In this document: piece after piece, positions 9,051 through 17,257 of the stretch
Numbering within the stretch: position 1 is the first letter of the stretch
Layout of the letters: each line of letters opens with the position of its first letter
Assembly: GCA_964417725.1 (NCBI GenBank)
Contig: CAYQIV010000007.1
Span: forward strand, 60,592 to 124,591
Origin: SHZI01 sp964417725
GTDB lineage: Bacteria; Pseudomonadota; Gammaproteobacteria; Steroidobacterales; GCA-2729495
Reading direction: 5' to 3'
Length of the DNA: 64,000 nucleotides
The notes under the pieces: generated by a model
Told to the model about the DNA's origin: nothing
Database searches by the model: none
The model's input: only the letters and a program-made list of their open reading frames with translations
Program-made: the position numbers and the translations under genes

Positions 9051-9785
9051 CTACCGCGGTGGCTCCGCTGGGCGGGTCGCCCGCCAGATGACGCCATTGC
9101 GGCTCTGGCTGGAGATGAAATCCAGGTAATGTTCGTGCGCTTCGCGGTCGGCCTCACCGACCTCGAGGACGCGCAGGCGGATACCAGCGCGCTCGAACCG
9201 CTGCCCGTCGGCCGGCGCGGTGGTGGCCGTACCGGGCTGCTCGTCGAGCACCAGGCTCACCTGGCCACCGGTCATGGCCAGGTAGACATCGGCGAGCAGG
9301 CGCGCATCGCGCAAGGCACCGTGATATTCACGCCCCGAGTTGTCGACCCCGTAGCGCCGGCACAGCGCGTCGAGGCTGTTGCGCTGACCGGGCCACAGCT
9401 GCCGGGCCAGCTTCAGTGTGTCGGTGACAATGCAACAGGCCTGCAGATGACTCTCCGCATACCCACATTTCACCAACTCCCGTGACAGGAAGCCCATGTC
9501 GAAATCGGCGTTGTGGATGATCAGTTCCGCACCCTCGAGGAATGCGAGCAACTCCACGGCGATCTCGCCAAACCCCGGCTTGCCGGCCAGCATCTGCGGC
9601 GTGATGCCGTGGACCGCCATGGCGCCCGGGTCGATCTCGCGATCGGGCTGCAGGTAGTGGTGCAGCACACGCCCGGTCGGTCGCCGGTTGACCAGTTCAA
9701 CGCAACCGACTTCGATGATCCGGTGCCCCTGGGCCACCTCGAGGCCCGTGGTCTCGGTGTCGAGCACGATCTGCCGGCCGGTCAT
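9051..9785 (-). CDS. dnaQ: DNA polymerase III epsilon subunit (proofreading exonuclease)
   Basis: The 3'-5' exonuclease of the replicative polymerase. The 244 residues show the DEDDh set: Asp9 and Glu11 in LDTETTGL (ExoI), the HNADFDMGFL ExoII motif around 91-100, and YHGALRDARLLADVY (ExoIII, His155 and Asp160). The C-terminal tail that binds the alpha subunit is present but diverged. It overlaps rnhA by 4 bp (ATGA), a coupling conserved in Pseudomonas-like genomes; in E. coli the same two genes are adjacent but divergent. Cotranscription with yafS and rnhA on the minus strand is likely. Confidence 0.96.
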   Translation of the reverse strand: MTGRQIVLDTETTGLEVAQGHRIIEVGCVELVNRRPTGRVLHHYLQPDREIDPGAMAVHGITPQMLAGKPGFGEIAVELLAFLEGAELIIHNADFDMGFLSRELVKCGYAESHLQACCIVTDTLKLARQLWPGQRNSLDALCRRYGVDNSGREYHGALRDARLLADVYLAMTGGQVSLVLDEQPGTATTAPADGQRFERAGIRLRVLEVGEADREAHEHYLDFISSQSRNGVIWRATRPAEPPR

Positions 9786-10246
9786 CGGCGCACGCCTGCG
9801 TCATGCGGACCCGCCAGCAACGCATCCAGCCCCTGGTTGGCCAGTGCATCGGCGCGTTCATTGTCCGGGTGCCCGGCATGGCCACGCACCCATTGCCAGC
9901 TGACGTCGTGACGACCGGCCAGCGTCTCGAGCTGGCGCCACAGGTCGTCATTCTTGACGGGCTTGCGGGCCGCCGTCTTCCACCCGCGCCGCTTCCATTG
10001 CGGGAGCCATTCGGTGATACCGCGCCTGAGGTATTCCGAATCTGTGTGAATGGTCACCCGGCAGGGCTGCCGGAGTGCCTCGAGACCGCGGATCGCGGCC
10101 ATGATCTCCATACGGTTGTTGGTGGTATATGCCTCCGCACCGCTCAGTTCACGCTCACGGGCTCCCGAGCGGAGCAACACGCCCCAGCCCCCGGGGCCCG
10201 GGTTGCCGCGGCAAGCGCCATCGGTATACATCTCCACCGTACTCAT
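9782..10246 (-). CDS. rnhA: Ribonuclease HI
   Basis: Cleaves the RNA strand of RNA-DNA hybrids (R-loops, primers). The 154 residues are the standard bacterial length. The four carboxylates are visible: Asp9 in MYTDGACRGNPG, Glu47 in NRMEIMAA, Asp69 in HTDSEY and Asp133 in ERADALAN; the flexible histidine lies in VRGHAGH. The basic handle region (WKRRGWKTAARKPVKN) typical of E. coli RNase HI is present. It overlaps the methyltransferase gene upstream and dnaQ downstream by 4 bp each, so all three are probably translated from one message. Confidence 0.97.
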   Translation of the reverse strand: MSTVEMYTDGACRGNPGPGGWGVLLRSGARERELSGAEAYTTNNRMEIMAAIRGLEALRQPCRVTIHTDSEYLRRGITEWLPQWKRRGWKTAARKPVKNDDLWRQLETLAGRHDVSWQWVRGHAGHPDNERADALANQGLDALLAGPHDAGVRR

Positions 10247-10998
10247 GCGGCATTCCTCGTCGTCGGATTGACCAGCCCGCCGACCAGGCCGCGGGGTTGG
10301 CGCACCGGAACGGGCCGGATGCGGGTCATGGTCAGTGACTGCTTGTGGGCGAGCAGGATATAGCAGCCGGCGAACACCCTGTAGCGCGGCAGGCGGCTGA
10401 CGAGGGGCATCACCGGCGGGGCCTCCCGTTCGTCCAGCCTGGCAAAATGGCGGCTTTCCCGGTCACGCGACGGCACGCGGAAAAACGGTGTCGCGTAGTG
10501 ATAGTAGGTGGCGGCCTCGACCTCATAATCGAGGAGGCGCAACCAATCCCGCAACCGGTATTCCGCCAACATGTGCTGCACCCCCGGGGGAAACCGCCGG
10601 CGTGACAGGAGGTGCCGCAGTCCCCACCAGCCGATGGGATTGAAGCCCAGCACGATGAGCTGGCCATCGGGGCGCAGCACGCGATCGACCTCACGCAGGA
10701 TCGCATGGGGACCCTGCCCCGTATCCAGCGTGTGAGGCAGCAGCACGGCATCGATGCAGTGGTCGGCAAAAGGCAGGTCATCCAGCCGGCAGGCAAGATC
10801 GACGCCAGGCTCGGGCGCAGCGGCCAGCACCGCCACACGTCGGGTGCGTGCATAGGGGCGGAATGCATCGGCGTGCCCCCATGGCCCGACCTGCAGCAGC
10901 TGGTCACCAAACACCGCATCCAGGATACGCGCCACCTGTCTGGCTTCCTCCGCCAGCAAGGATTCGCCGATGCGCGTTTCAAGCCACGGAAAAGTCAT
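10243..10998 (-). CDS. yafS: SAM-dependent methyltransferase, YafS-like
   Basis: A 251-residue class I methyltransferase of unproven substrate. The segment LPFADHCIDAVLLPHTLD followed by HAILREVDRVLRPDG and LGFNPIGWWGLRHLL matches the post-I region of the YafS family; the glycine-rich SAM loop is reduced to QVGPWGHAD. The position next to rnhA-dnaQ is the conserved one. ATG 10998 is chosen (GAGG upstream) over a start 13 codons earlier. The C terminus ends in a basic RIRPVPVRQP stretch as in E. coli YafS. It is divergent from fabI across a 147-bp gap. Confidence 0.8.
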   Translation of the reverse strand: MTFPWLETRIGESLLAEEARQVARILDAVFGDQLLQVGPWGHADAFRPYARTRRVAVLAAAPEPGVDLACRLDDLPFADHCIDAVLLPHTLDTGQGPHAILREVDRVLRPDGQLIVLGFNPIGWWGLRHLLSRRRFPPGVQHMLAEYRLRDWLRLLDYEVEAATYYHYATPFFRVPSRDRESRHFARLDEREAPPVMPLVSRLPRYRVFAGCYILLAHKQSLTMTRIRPVPVRQPRGLVGGLVNPTTRNAA

Positions 10999-11105
10999 CT
11001 GCCTCGCCTCGACATTGCCCGTCGCACACTGGCACACAGTGTAGCCGACCCCCTCGTCAGGCCGCGTATCGGCCCGATGGGCAGCACCGGCCGGCCATGT
11101 GACGG

Positions 11106-11111
11106 TACAAT
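11106..11111 (+). promoter_or_regulatory. Candidate -10 box for fabI
   Basis: TACAAT, one mismatch from the sigma-70 -10 consensus, 34 bases before the fabI ATG. No good -35 hexamer is seen 16-18 bp upstream, so this is a weak call. The rest of the 147-bp gap to the divergent yafS shows no other clear signal. Confidence 0.3.
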
Positions 11112-11145
11112 GACCGCCGTTTTTCTGTACCGGATGGATCGATCA

Positions 11146-11934
11146 ATGGGTTTCCTGGCCAATAAGCGTGCGTTGATCGTCGGCGTGGCCAATGAACGGT
11201 CGATCGCCTGGGGCATCGCCCAGGCGATGGCCCGGGAGGGGGCGTCGCTCGCCTTCTGCTATCAGGGCGAGCGGCTGGCCGACCGGATCGTGGAAATGGC
11301 AGGCGAGGTCGGCTCATCGATCTGCCTGCCCATGGACGTCAGCCGTGATGACGAAATCCTCACCATGTACGAGCATCTCGGGAGGTACTGGGACTCTCTG
11401 GACATCATCGTTCATTCGGTGGCCTACGCACCTCGCGAGCAGCTCACCGGCAGCTATCTCGATACCGTGACACGCGAGGGCTTCGCCATCGCACAGGACA
11501 TCAGCAGCTACAGTTTCACGGCCCTGGCCAAGCACGGCCGACCACTCCTCAGCCGGCAGTCTTCACTGCTGACGCTGTCATACCTCGGTGCGATCCGCTC
11601 GATCCCCCACTACAACGTCATGGGGCCGGCCAAGGCCAGCCTCGAGGCCAATGTGCGTTTCATGGCTGCGGACATGGGGCCGGCCGGCACCCGGGTCAAC
11701 GGGATCTCCGCAGGGCCGGTCAAGACGCTGGCCGCGGCAGGCATCAGCGGCATGCGCTACATGTTGCATTACGTGGAGAACGTTGCGCCGATCCGGCGCA
11801 ACATCACGATCGAGGATGTCGGCAACGCAGCGGCGTTCCTGTGCAGCGACCTCGCTGCCGGCATCACCGGCGAAATCCTTTACGTCGACGGAGGCTACCG
11901 CAGCGTCGGCATGAGCTTGCCCGACGAGAAATAG
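11146..11934 (+). CDS. fabI: Enoyl-[acyl-carrier-protein] reductase (NADH)
   Basis: Reduces trans-2-enoyl-ACP in the last step of each fatty-acid elongation cycle; the triclosan/isoniazid-type target. With the start at ATG 11146 the protein is 262 residues, the same as E. coli FabI, and the active-site residues fall at the same numbers: Tyr146, Tyr156 and Lys163 (SYLGA, PHYNVMGPAK). The N terminus MGFLANKRALIVGVANERSIAWGIA is the FabI nucleotide-binding strand. An ATG at 11134 and one at 11110 are in frame but would add residues the family lacks. It converges with ppiD, 24 bp apart. Confidence 0.96.
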   Translation: MGFLANKRALIVGVANERSIAWGIAQAMAREGASLAFCYQGERLADRIVEMAGEVGSSICLPMDVSRDDEILTMYEHLGRYWDSLDIIVHSVAYAPREQLTGSYLDTVTREGFAIAQDISSYSFTALAKHGRPLLSRQSSLLTLSYLGAIRSIPHYNVMGPAKASLEANVRFMAADMGPAGTRVNGISAGPVKTLAAAGISGMRYMLHYVENVAPIRRNITIEDVGNAAAFLCSDLAAGITGEILYVDGGYRSVGMSLPDEK

Positions 11935-11947
11935 GAGGCAGCCCGTC

Positions 11948-11962
11948 CTGATCGGGGATCAG
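11948..11962. terminator. Short hairpin between convergent fabI and ppiD
   Basis: A 6-bp inverted repeat with a 3-base loop (CTGATC, GGG, GATCAG) lies in the 24-bp convergent gap and runs into the ppiD stop codon. It has no T-run on either strand, so a bidirectional terminator function is a guess. Confidence 0.25.
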
Positions 11963-13875
11963 AGGCCGGACTCGCTGTCGAACACCCCGGGCGCCACCAC
12001 GATGCTGGCCTCATCGCGCACGGCGCGCGCCAGCGCCTCAGTCTCGATGATCCCCGACTGCTGTGCCAGACCCTGTTTGCGCTGGTCGCGTACATCGCGC
12101 GGCAAGGCCTCCGGCTGCCCCGGCACGGCCTCCCTGAGCATGAAGACCGCATGGCTGCCGTCGGGAAGACTCAACCCCTGCGGGACAGGCTCGGTACCGG
12201 CCTTCGGACGTGGGGCACGGAATACGGCAGCGAGGAATTCGGCGGGGAGCTGCGTGCTGCGCCGGTCCAGCAGGCCGGATTCGATGCGCTGCAGGCCGTC
12301 CGCAGCGGCAGCAACGTCCAGCGCCTCGCCGGCCTGGACCCGGGCAAGCAGGGCATCGCCCCGGCTCCTTGCCTCGTTGGCGGCACGCAGCGCCTTGACC
12401 CGTGCGATGACCTCGTCCCGGACCTCCGCCAGCGGCCGCAGCGCCGGCGGGTTGTGTCTGCTGACCCTGGCAACGACCGCCCGGCCCTCGTCGAGTTCGA
12501 TCATGGGCGTGTTCTCGCCACCCCGCAGGACCGTATCGCCGAAAACGGCGGCCACCAGTGCCGGGCTGCCCCCCAGGACACCCCCGCCCGTACGGGTGAA
12601 ACCGTTGATGCGCTGGATCTCAAGGCCCGTTGCCACGACGATGGCATCGAGCGAGCCGGGATTCTCGAGCGCAAGGTCATCCATGCGCTCGGCGAGTGCG
12701 TAATACTCATCCTGCGCCTTGCGCGTGCGCAGCTCCGCCGCCAGCTCATCACGTACTGCTTCGTAGGGCCGTTGGGTGCCCGGCCTGATTTCATCGAGGC
12801 GGATCACGTGGTAGCCAAACTCGGTGCGCACGGGAGGGCTGGTGGCACCCACCTCGAGGGCGAACAAGGCCTCCTCGAAAGGCGGAACGTAGGTTCCCTG
12901 CCCGGCCCAGCCCAGGTCGCCGCCCCGGGCCGCCGAGCCCGGATCATCCGAGTGCTGCCTGGCCAGCGCGGCAAAATCTCCTCCATCGGCAAGCTGTCCG
13001 GCCAGTTCTCCGGCCAGCGCTGCGGCCGCACCGTCGTCGCGCTGCGCATTGACGGCAACCAGGATATGGCGCGCCCGACGTTCCTCACCGGTACCGAAAC
13101 GCCCGGGGTCATCGTCATACGCCTGGCGCAGATCGCCTTCCCCCGGCGTGAAATCGCGGGCCATGTCTCCGAGGCGCAGCATCACGTATTCGATGTCTGC
13201 CGATTCCGGGGACTGGAACAGGCCTGGATTGGCCTCGTAGTACGCCTGGATGTCGTCATCGCTGACCTCGACACCGGCCGCCAGCTTGCGCACGTCGATC
13301 CACACGTAATCGATCCGGCGCGTCTCGCCCTCCAGGGCGAGAAGACGACGGAACTCGCCCGGGGTATAGAACGCGCTTTCGGCAAGCGCACGCGTCAGTT
13401 GCCGCAAGGCCAGCAACTGACGCTGATCGGCCTCGAAGGCCGTGGGCGTCAGCCCTTCGTTGGCCAATGCTGCCTCGTAGGCCGGACGGGAAAACTGTCC
13501 GGCAACCTGGAACGCGGCAAAACCGCGAATCGACTCCACCAATTGCTGGCTATCGACGCGGTAGCCCGCCGACTCGACATGCTGGGCAAGCGCCCTGTTG
13601 AGCACCAGGGTGTCCAGCGTGTTGCGCTTCAGCGCCTCCTCAAGGCCCGCCGGCAGTTCGCCACGAAATTCTTCCTGGCGAGCGAGGAGCTGGTTGCGGT
13701 ATGCGCGCTGGAACTCGACCAGGCCGATCTCCTCGCCGTTGACCCTCGCCGCGGTATTGGCACCAGCCGGGCCGCTGCCCATGTTGCCAAAAGTGAGTAC
13801 CAGCGGAATGCCGATCAGGGCGATCACGGCGACCGCTATCCAGCCCTGCAACTTGTCCCTGATGGTCTGAAACAT
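11959..13875 (-). CDS. ppiD: Periplasmic folding chaperone / peptidyl-prolyl isomerase PpiD
   Basis: An inner-membrane-anchored SurA-like chaperone that sits at the Sec translocon exit. The 638 residues begin with a cytoplasmic MFQTIRDKLQGW and one transmembrane helix (about 13-30, IAVAVIALIGIPLVLTFG), then a SurA-N-like helical domain and a parvulin domain (about 260-360, starting EERRARHILVAVN and containing the GGDLGWAGQG turn). The frame is open 39 codons upstream, but ATG 13875 has GGAG five bases ahead and matches the PpiD N terminus. Its place downstream of lon-hupB and the tRNA pair follows the gammaproteobacterial clpX-lon-hupB-ppiD order, here with two tRNA genes and a terminator inserted before ppiD. 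Confidence 0.93.
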   Translation of the reverse strand: MFQTIRDKLQGWIAVAVIALIGIPLVLTFGNMGSGPAGANTAARVNGEEIGLVEFQRAYRNQLLARQEEFRGELPAGLEEALKRNTLDTLVLNRALAQHVESAGYRVDSQQLVESIRGFAAFQVAGQFSRPAYEAALANEGLTPTAFEADQRQLLALRQLTRALAESAFYTPGEFRRLLALEGETRRIDYVWIDVRKLAAGVEVSDDDIQAYYEANPGLFQSPESADIEYVMLRLGDMARDFTPGEGDLRQAYDDDPGRFGTGEERRARHILVAVNAQRDDGAAAALAGELAGQLADGGDFAALARQHSDDPGSAARGGDLGWAGQGTYVPPFEEALFALEVGATSPPVRTEFGYHVIRLDEIRPGTQRPYEAVRDELAAELRTRKAQDEYYALAERMDDLALENPGSLDAIVVATGLEIQRINGFTRTGGGVLGGSPALVAAVFGDTVLRGGENTPMIELDEGRAVVARVSRHNPPALRPLAEVRDEVIARVKALRAANEARSRGDALLARVQAGEALDVAAAADGLQRIESGLLDRRSTQLPAEFLAAVFRAPRPKAGTEPVPQGLSLPDGSHAVFMLREAVPGQPEALPRDVRDQRKQGLAQQSGIIETEALARAVRDEASIVVAPGVFDSESGL

Positions 13876-13959
13876 CTCGACTCCGGTTCTGTGCGCTGCG
13901 ATCCACTGTACAAGACGCCATCGGCGTCCCATGCCGGCCTGCGGTGCCCTCAGGATAAA

Positions 13960-13990
13960 GAAAGAAGGCGCCACGGGGGCGCCTTCTTTC
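13960..13990 (-). terminator. Rho-independent terminator of the tRNA-Val/tRNA-Asp unit
   Basis: Perfect 13-bp stem (13960-13972 with 13978-13990) and 5-base loop, starting 5 bases after the tRNA-Asp 3' end on the minus strand. The descending arm and the bases after it are U-rich (CTTCTTTCTTTAT). This is the clearest intrinsic terminator in the window and separates the tRNA genes from ppiD. Confidence 0.85.
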
Positions 13991-13995
13991 ATGGC

Positions 13996-14072
13996 TGGCG
14001 GAGTGGACGGGACTCGAACCCGCGACCCCCGGCGTGACAGGCCGGTATTCTAACCAACTGAACTACCACTCC
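13996..14072 (-). tRNA. tRNA-Asp (GUC)
   Basis: A 77-base cloverleaf on the minus strand with GTC in the anticodon loop (CTGTCAC), a GGTTCGAGTCC T-arm and an encoded CCA end. Nearly identical to E. coli tRNA-Asp outside the acceptor and anticodon stems. It lies 37 bases after tRNA-Val and shares its terminator. Confidence 0.97.
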
Positions 14073-14109
14073 AAATCCTGCGTTCTTGCGTCCTGAGCAA
14101 CATCCTTCG

Positions 14110-14185
14110 TGGTGGGTGCTGAGGGGATCGAACCCCCGACCTTCGCCTTGTAAGGGCGACGCTCTTCCAGCTGAGCTAAGCACCC
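14110..14185 (-). tRNA. tRNA-Val (UAC)
   Basis: A 76-base cloverleaf on the minus strand, anticodon TAC in CTTACAA, T-arm GGTTCGATCCC and encoded CCA. It is the first tRNA of a Val-Asp pair downstream of hupB. No convincing promoter is visible between hupB and this gene, so it may depend on read-through from hupB. Confidence 0.97.
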
Positions 14186-14195
14186 CGGCGGGAAG

Positions 14196-14216
14196 CCCCG
14201 CGGAAAACCGCAGGGG
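14196..14216 (-). terminator. Hairpin between hupB and tRNA-Val
   Basis: An 8-bp stem interrupted by a single bulged base, with a TTTT loop, 66 bases after the hupB stop on the minus strand. It lacks a T-run after the stem, so it may be a weak terminator or a processing site between the hupB message and the tRNAs. Confidence 0.35.
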
Positions 14217-14282
14217 GAAGGTATCGTCAGACGCCCGGCTGCCCCCCGGAAGCGGACGGGGCCGGCAACTGCCGCAAGCCGG

Positions 14283-14555
14283 TTAGTTTACGGCATCCTT
14301 GAGGCCCTTCCCAGCCTTGAAGCCGGGAATCTTGCTGGCCTTGATCTGGATCGTCTCCCCCGTCCGCGGATTCCGCCCCTCGCGCGCCGCACGCTTCTTG
14401 ACGGCAAAGGTTCCGAAGCCGACCAGCGAAACCTGCTTACCCTCGCTCAGCGCGTCGCTGATCGCTTTGATCACCGCATCCACCACCCGGGTGGTGTCTG
14501 CCTTCGACAATCCAGTGTCGTCAGCCACCACATCGATCAAGTCACCCTTGTTCAT
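14283..14555 (-). CDS. hupB: DNA-binding protein HU-beta
   Basis: A 90-residue nucleoid protein that bends DNA without strong sequence preference. MNKGDLIDVVADDTGLSKAD is the HU helical body, VSLVGFGTFAVKKRAAREGRNPRTGE the beta arm including the conserved RNPRTGE intercalating tip, and IPGFKAGKGLKDAVN the C-terminal helix. ATG 14555 gives the standard length; an in-frame codon ten residues earlier does not fit. It follows lon by 209 bp and has its own strong promoter, consistent with a high expression level. Confidence 0.97.
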   Translation of the reverse strand: MNKGDLIDVVADDTGLSKADTTRVVDAVIKAISDALSEGKQVSLVGFGTFAVKKRAAREGRNPRTGETIQIKASKIPGFKAGKGLKDAVN

Positions 14556-14703
14556 TGAAGCATCCTGGTAATACCGTTGACGCATACACCGCCAGACGAT
14601 CCGGCGGTGCCCCGAAAGACTTTCTGGCCCGCATGAGCGCGCTCAATTGGAGAATATCTGCCCCTGCCAGGCGCCACACACCGGAGGAGTGCGGGCCGGC
14701 TGA

Positions 14704-14733
14704 CTTATACCAAGCCCGAAAAAGCACTGTCAA
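14704..14733 (-). promoter_or_regulatory. Sigma-70 promoter of hupB
   Basis: On the minus strand a perfect -35 TTGACA (14728-14733), 18-bp spacer and -10 TATAAG (14704-14709) preceded by TGG, an extended -10. It lies between lon and hupB and predicts a leader of about 140 bases before the hupB ATG. Confidence 0.8.
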
Positions 14734-14764
14734 CAAAGCGCAAGCGACGATGCAACGGCGGCCA

Positions 14765-17185
14765 TCAATGCGGCCGGGTGCCCTGGTCTGCCAACTCGCC
14801 TTTCTGGGTCTTGCCTTCATCCGCAGGCCGTGGTGCGTCGGCGCTGACCTTGGGCACGGGCATGGTCTGCAGCGATATCTGCAGAACCTCGTCTATCCAC
14901 TGGACCGGAATAATGTCGAGCTTATCCTTGATGTTTTTAGGTATTTCCACCAGATCCTTGGCGTTTTCCCCGGGGATGATCACCGTGTTGATGCCCCCGC
15001 GATGCGCAGCCAGGAGTTTCTCCTTCAGCCCACCGATGGGCAGCACCTCTCCACGCAGCGTGATCTCCCCCGTCATCGCCACGTTGGCGCGCACCGGGAT
15101 ACCCGTCAGCGCGGAGACGAGCGCGCAGGCCATGCCGATGCCGGCACTGGGCCCGTCCTTCGGCGTCGCGCCCTCCGGAACGTGGATATGCAAATCAAAG
15201 CGCTGGTGGAAATCTTCATCGATGCCGAGCCCCGCAGCGCGGCTGCGGATGATGGTGGTTGCCGCCTGTATCGATTCGCGCATGATATCGCCAAGCTGGC
15301 CGGTATGGATGAGCTTGCCCTTGCCGGGCACGACGGCCGCCTCGATGGTCAGCAGTTCGCCACCGACTTCAGTCCAGGCCAGCCCCGTCACCTGCCCCAC
15401 CTGGTTGCTGTCCTCGGCGCGGCCATAACGGAAACGCCGGACACCCAGGTACTTGTCAAGTCGCTTCGGTGAAACGGCGGTTTCTGTGGTGTCTGGCTTG
15501 AGCAGGTGTGCCTTGACGACCTTTCGGCAGATCTTGGCGATCTCGCGCTCAAGGTTCCGGACACCCGACTCGCGGGTATAGAAGCGGATGACATCGCGCA
15601 CCGTGGCGTCGGGCACCGAGATCTCGCCTTCCCTCAATCCGTTGGCGGCAATCTGCTTGGGCAACAGGTAGTTGCGGGCAATGCTCAGTTTCTCATCCTC
15701 GGTGTAGCCGGGGATGCGGATGACCTCCATGCGGTCGAGCAGCGGTGCGGGAATATTGAGGGTGTTGGCCGTGCAGACGAACATCACCTCTGAAAGATCA
15801 AAATCGACTTCGAGGTAGTGGTCATTGAAGCTGGCATTCTGCTCGGGATCGAGGACTTCGAGCAATGCAGACGACGGGTCGCCACGAAAATCCGTCGACA
15901 TCTTGTCAATCTCATCGAGCAGGAACAGCGGGTTGCGGATACCCGCCTTGGCCAGATTCTGGACGATCTTGCCGGGCATCGAGCCGATGTACGTCCGCCG
16001 GTGACCACGGATCTCGGCTTCATCCCGCACGCCACCCAGCGACATCCGGGCGAACTTGCGGCCTGTCGCCCGGGCGATGCTCTGGCCGAGTGACGTCTTG
16101 CCGACACCCGGAGGACCGACGAGGCAGAGAATCGGCCCCTTGAGCTTCTTGACGCGCTGCTGGACAGCCAGGTACTCGAGAATCCGCTCCTTGACCTTCT
16201 CCAGGCCGTAGTGATCCGCCTCGAGGATCTGCTCGGCCTGCGCGAGATCGTGGTTGGTGCGCGTGCGCTTGCGCCATGGCGCCTTGAGAAGCCAGTCGAT
16301 GTAGTTGCGCACGACGGTCGCCTCGGCGGACATCGGCGACATCATCTTGAGCTTGTTCAGCTCGGCCTTGGCCTTGGTTCTCGCTTCCGGACTCATCCCC
16401 GCCTGGCCGATACGGCGCTCGAGTTCCGCAACTTCGTTCGGCGCGTCGTCCATGTCGCCGAGTTCTTTCTGGATGGCTTTCATCTGCTCATTCAGGTAGT
16501 ACTCGCGCTGGCTTTTTTCCATCTGCTGCTTGACGCGTCCGCGAATCCGCTTCTCTATCTGCAGCATGTCGACTTCGGATTCGATCAGCGCCATGACGTG
16601 CTCGAAGCGCTGGCGGACCGAATCAATCTCGAGCACCGACTGCTTCTGGTCAAGCTTCAACGACATGTGCGCCGCAACCGTATCGGCGAGTCGCCCGGGC
16701 TGCTCGATACTGGACAGGGAGCTGAGGATCTCCGGCGGCACCTTGCGGTTGAGTTTGACGTAGTTCTCGAACTGCGAAATCAGCGAACGCTTGAGCACGT
16801 CTGCCTCGCGCACGCTGACATCCAGGGTGTCGTCCATCAATTCGATGGCCGCAGAGAGGAACTCCGCCGATACGATATCCAGCAGGCGCACACGGCTACC
16901 GCCTTCGACCAGCACCTTTACCGTGCCATCCGGCAGCTTGAGCAACTGCAGTATCGTCGCAAGAGTGCCAACCCGGTGGATGTCATCGAGCGCCGGCTCG
17001 TCGGTATCCGCCTGCTTCTGGGCGATCAGCACGATCTGCTTGCCGGCCTGCATTGCCGCATCAAGCGCCTGGATGGAGCGAACCCGGCCGACGAACAGCG
17101 GAATGACCATGTGCGGATAGACGACGACATCGCGCAGCGGCAGGATCGGCACACCTTCGCGATATTGTGTACGGTCATCGGACAT
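14765..17185 (-). CDS. lon: ATP-dependent protease Lon
   Basis: Cytoplasmic AAA+ protease that removes misfolded and regulatory proteins. The 806 residues include the LON substrate-binding domain (ILPLRDVVVYPHMVIPLFVG at the N terminus), a coiled-coil (EKSQREYYLNEQMKAIQKEL), Walker A GPPGVGKT, Walker B FLLDEIDK, and the protease domain with the Ser-Lys dyad (catalytic Ser in DGPSAG, Lys in GGLKEKLLAA). The C-terminal tail after the catalytic domain is longer than in E. coli. The start codon has GGAG seven bases upstream. A gap of 72 bp separates it from clpX. Confidence 0.97.
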   Translation of the reverse strand: MSDDRTQYREGVPILPLRDVVVYPHMVIPLFVGRVRSIQALDAAMQAGKQIVLIAQKQADTDEPALDDIHRVGTLATILQLLKLPDGTVKVLVEGGSRVRLLDIVSAEFLSAAIELMDDTLDVSVREADVLKRSLISQFENYVKLNRKVPPEILSSLSSIEQPGRLADTVAAHMSLKLDQKQSVLEIDSVRQRFEHVMALIESEVDMLQIEKRIRGRVKQQMEKSQREYYLNEQMKAIQKELGDMDDAPNEVAELERRIGQAGMSPEARTKAKAELNKLKMMSPMSAEATVVRNYIDWLLKAPWRKRTRTNHDLAQAEQILEADHYGLEKVKERILEYLAVQQRVKKLKGPILCLVGPPGVGKTSLGQSIARATGRKFARMSLGGVRDEAEIRGHRRTYIGSMPGKIVQNLAKAGIRNPLFLLDEIDKMSTDFRGDPSSALLEVLDPEQNASFNDHYLEVDFDLSEVMFVCTANTLNIPAPLLDRMEVIRIPGYTEDEKLSIARNYLLPKQIAANGLREGEISVPDATVRDVIRFYTRESGVRNLEREIAKICRKVVKAHLLKPDTTETAVSPKRLDKYLGVRRFRYGRAEDSNQVGQVTGLAWTEVGGELLTIEAAVVPGKGKLIHTGQLGDIMRESIQAATTIIRSRAAGLGIDEDFHQRFDLHIHVPEGATPKDGPSAGIGMACALVSALTGIPVRANVAMTGEITLRGEVLPIGGLKEKLLAAHRGGINTVIIPGENAKDLVEIPKNIKDKLDIIPVQWIDEVLQISLQTMPVPKVSADAPRPADEGKTQKGELADQGTRPH

Positions 17186-17257
17186 ACGGGGGCTCCACGC
17201 AGGCTTTCAACGAAATACCGGCCAGCGACGACCAGTCCACTTGCTCGATACGACGGG

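Noticed and set aside
17176..17215. A sigma-32-like promoter (GTTGAAA, 13 bp, CCCCGTAT) at lon
   Set aside because: The would-be -10 overlaps the lon start codon, so the transcript would begin inside the gene. The GGAG there serves as the ribosome-binding site. Heat control of lon may exist but this match is not good evidence.
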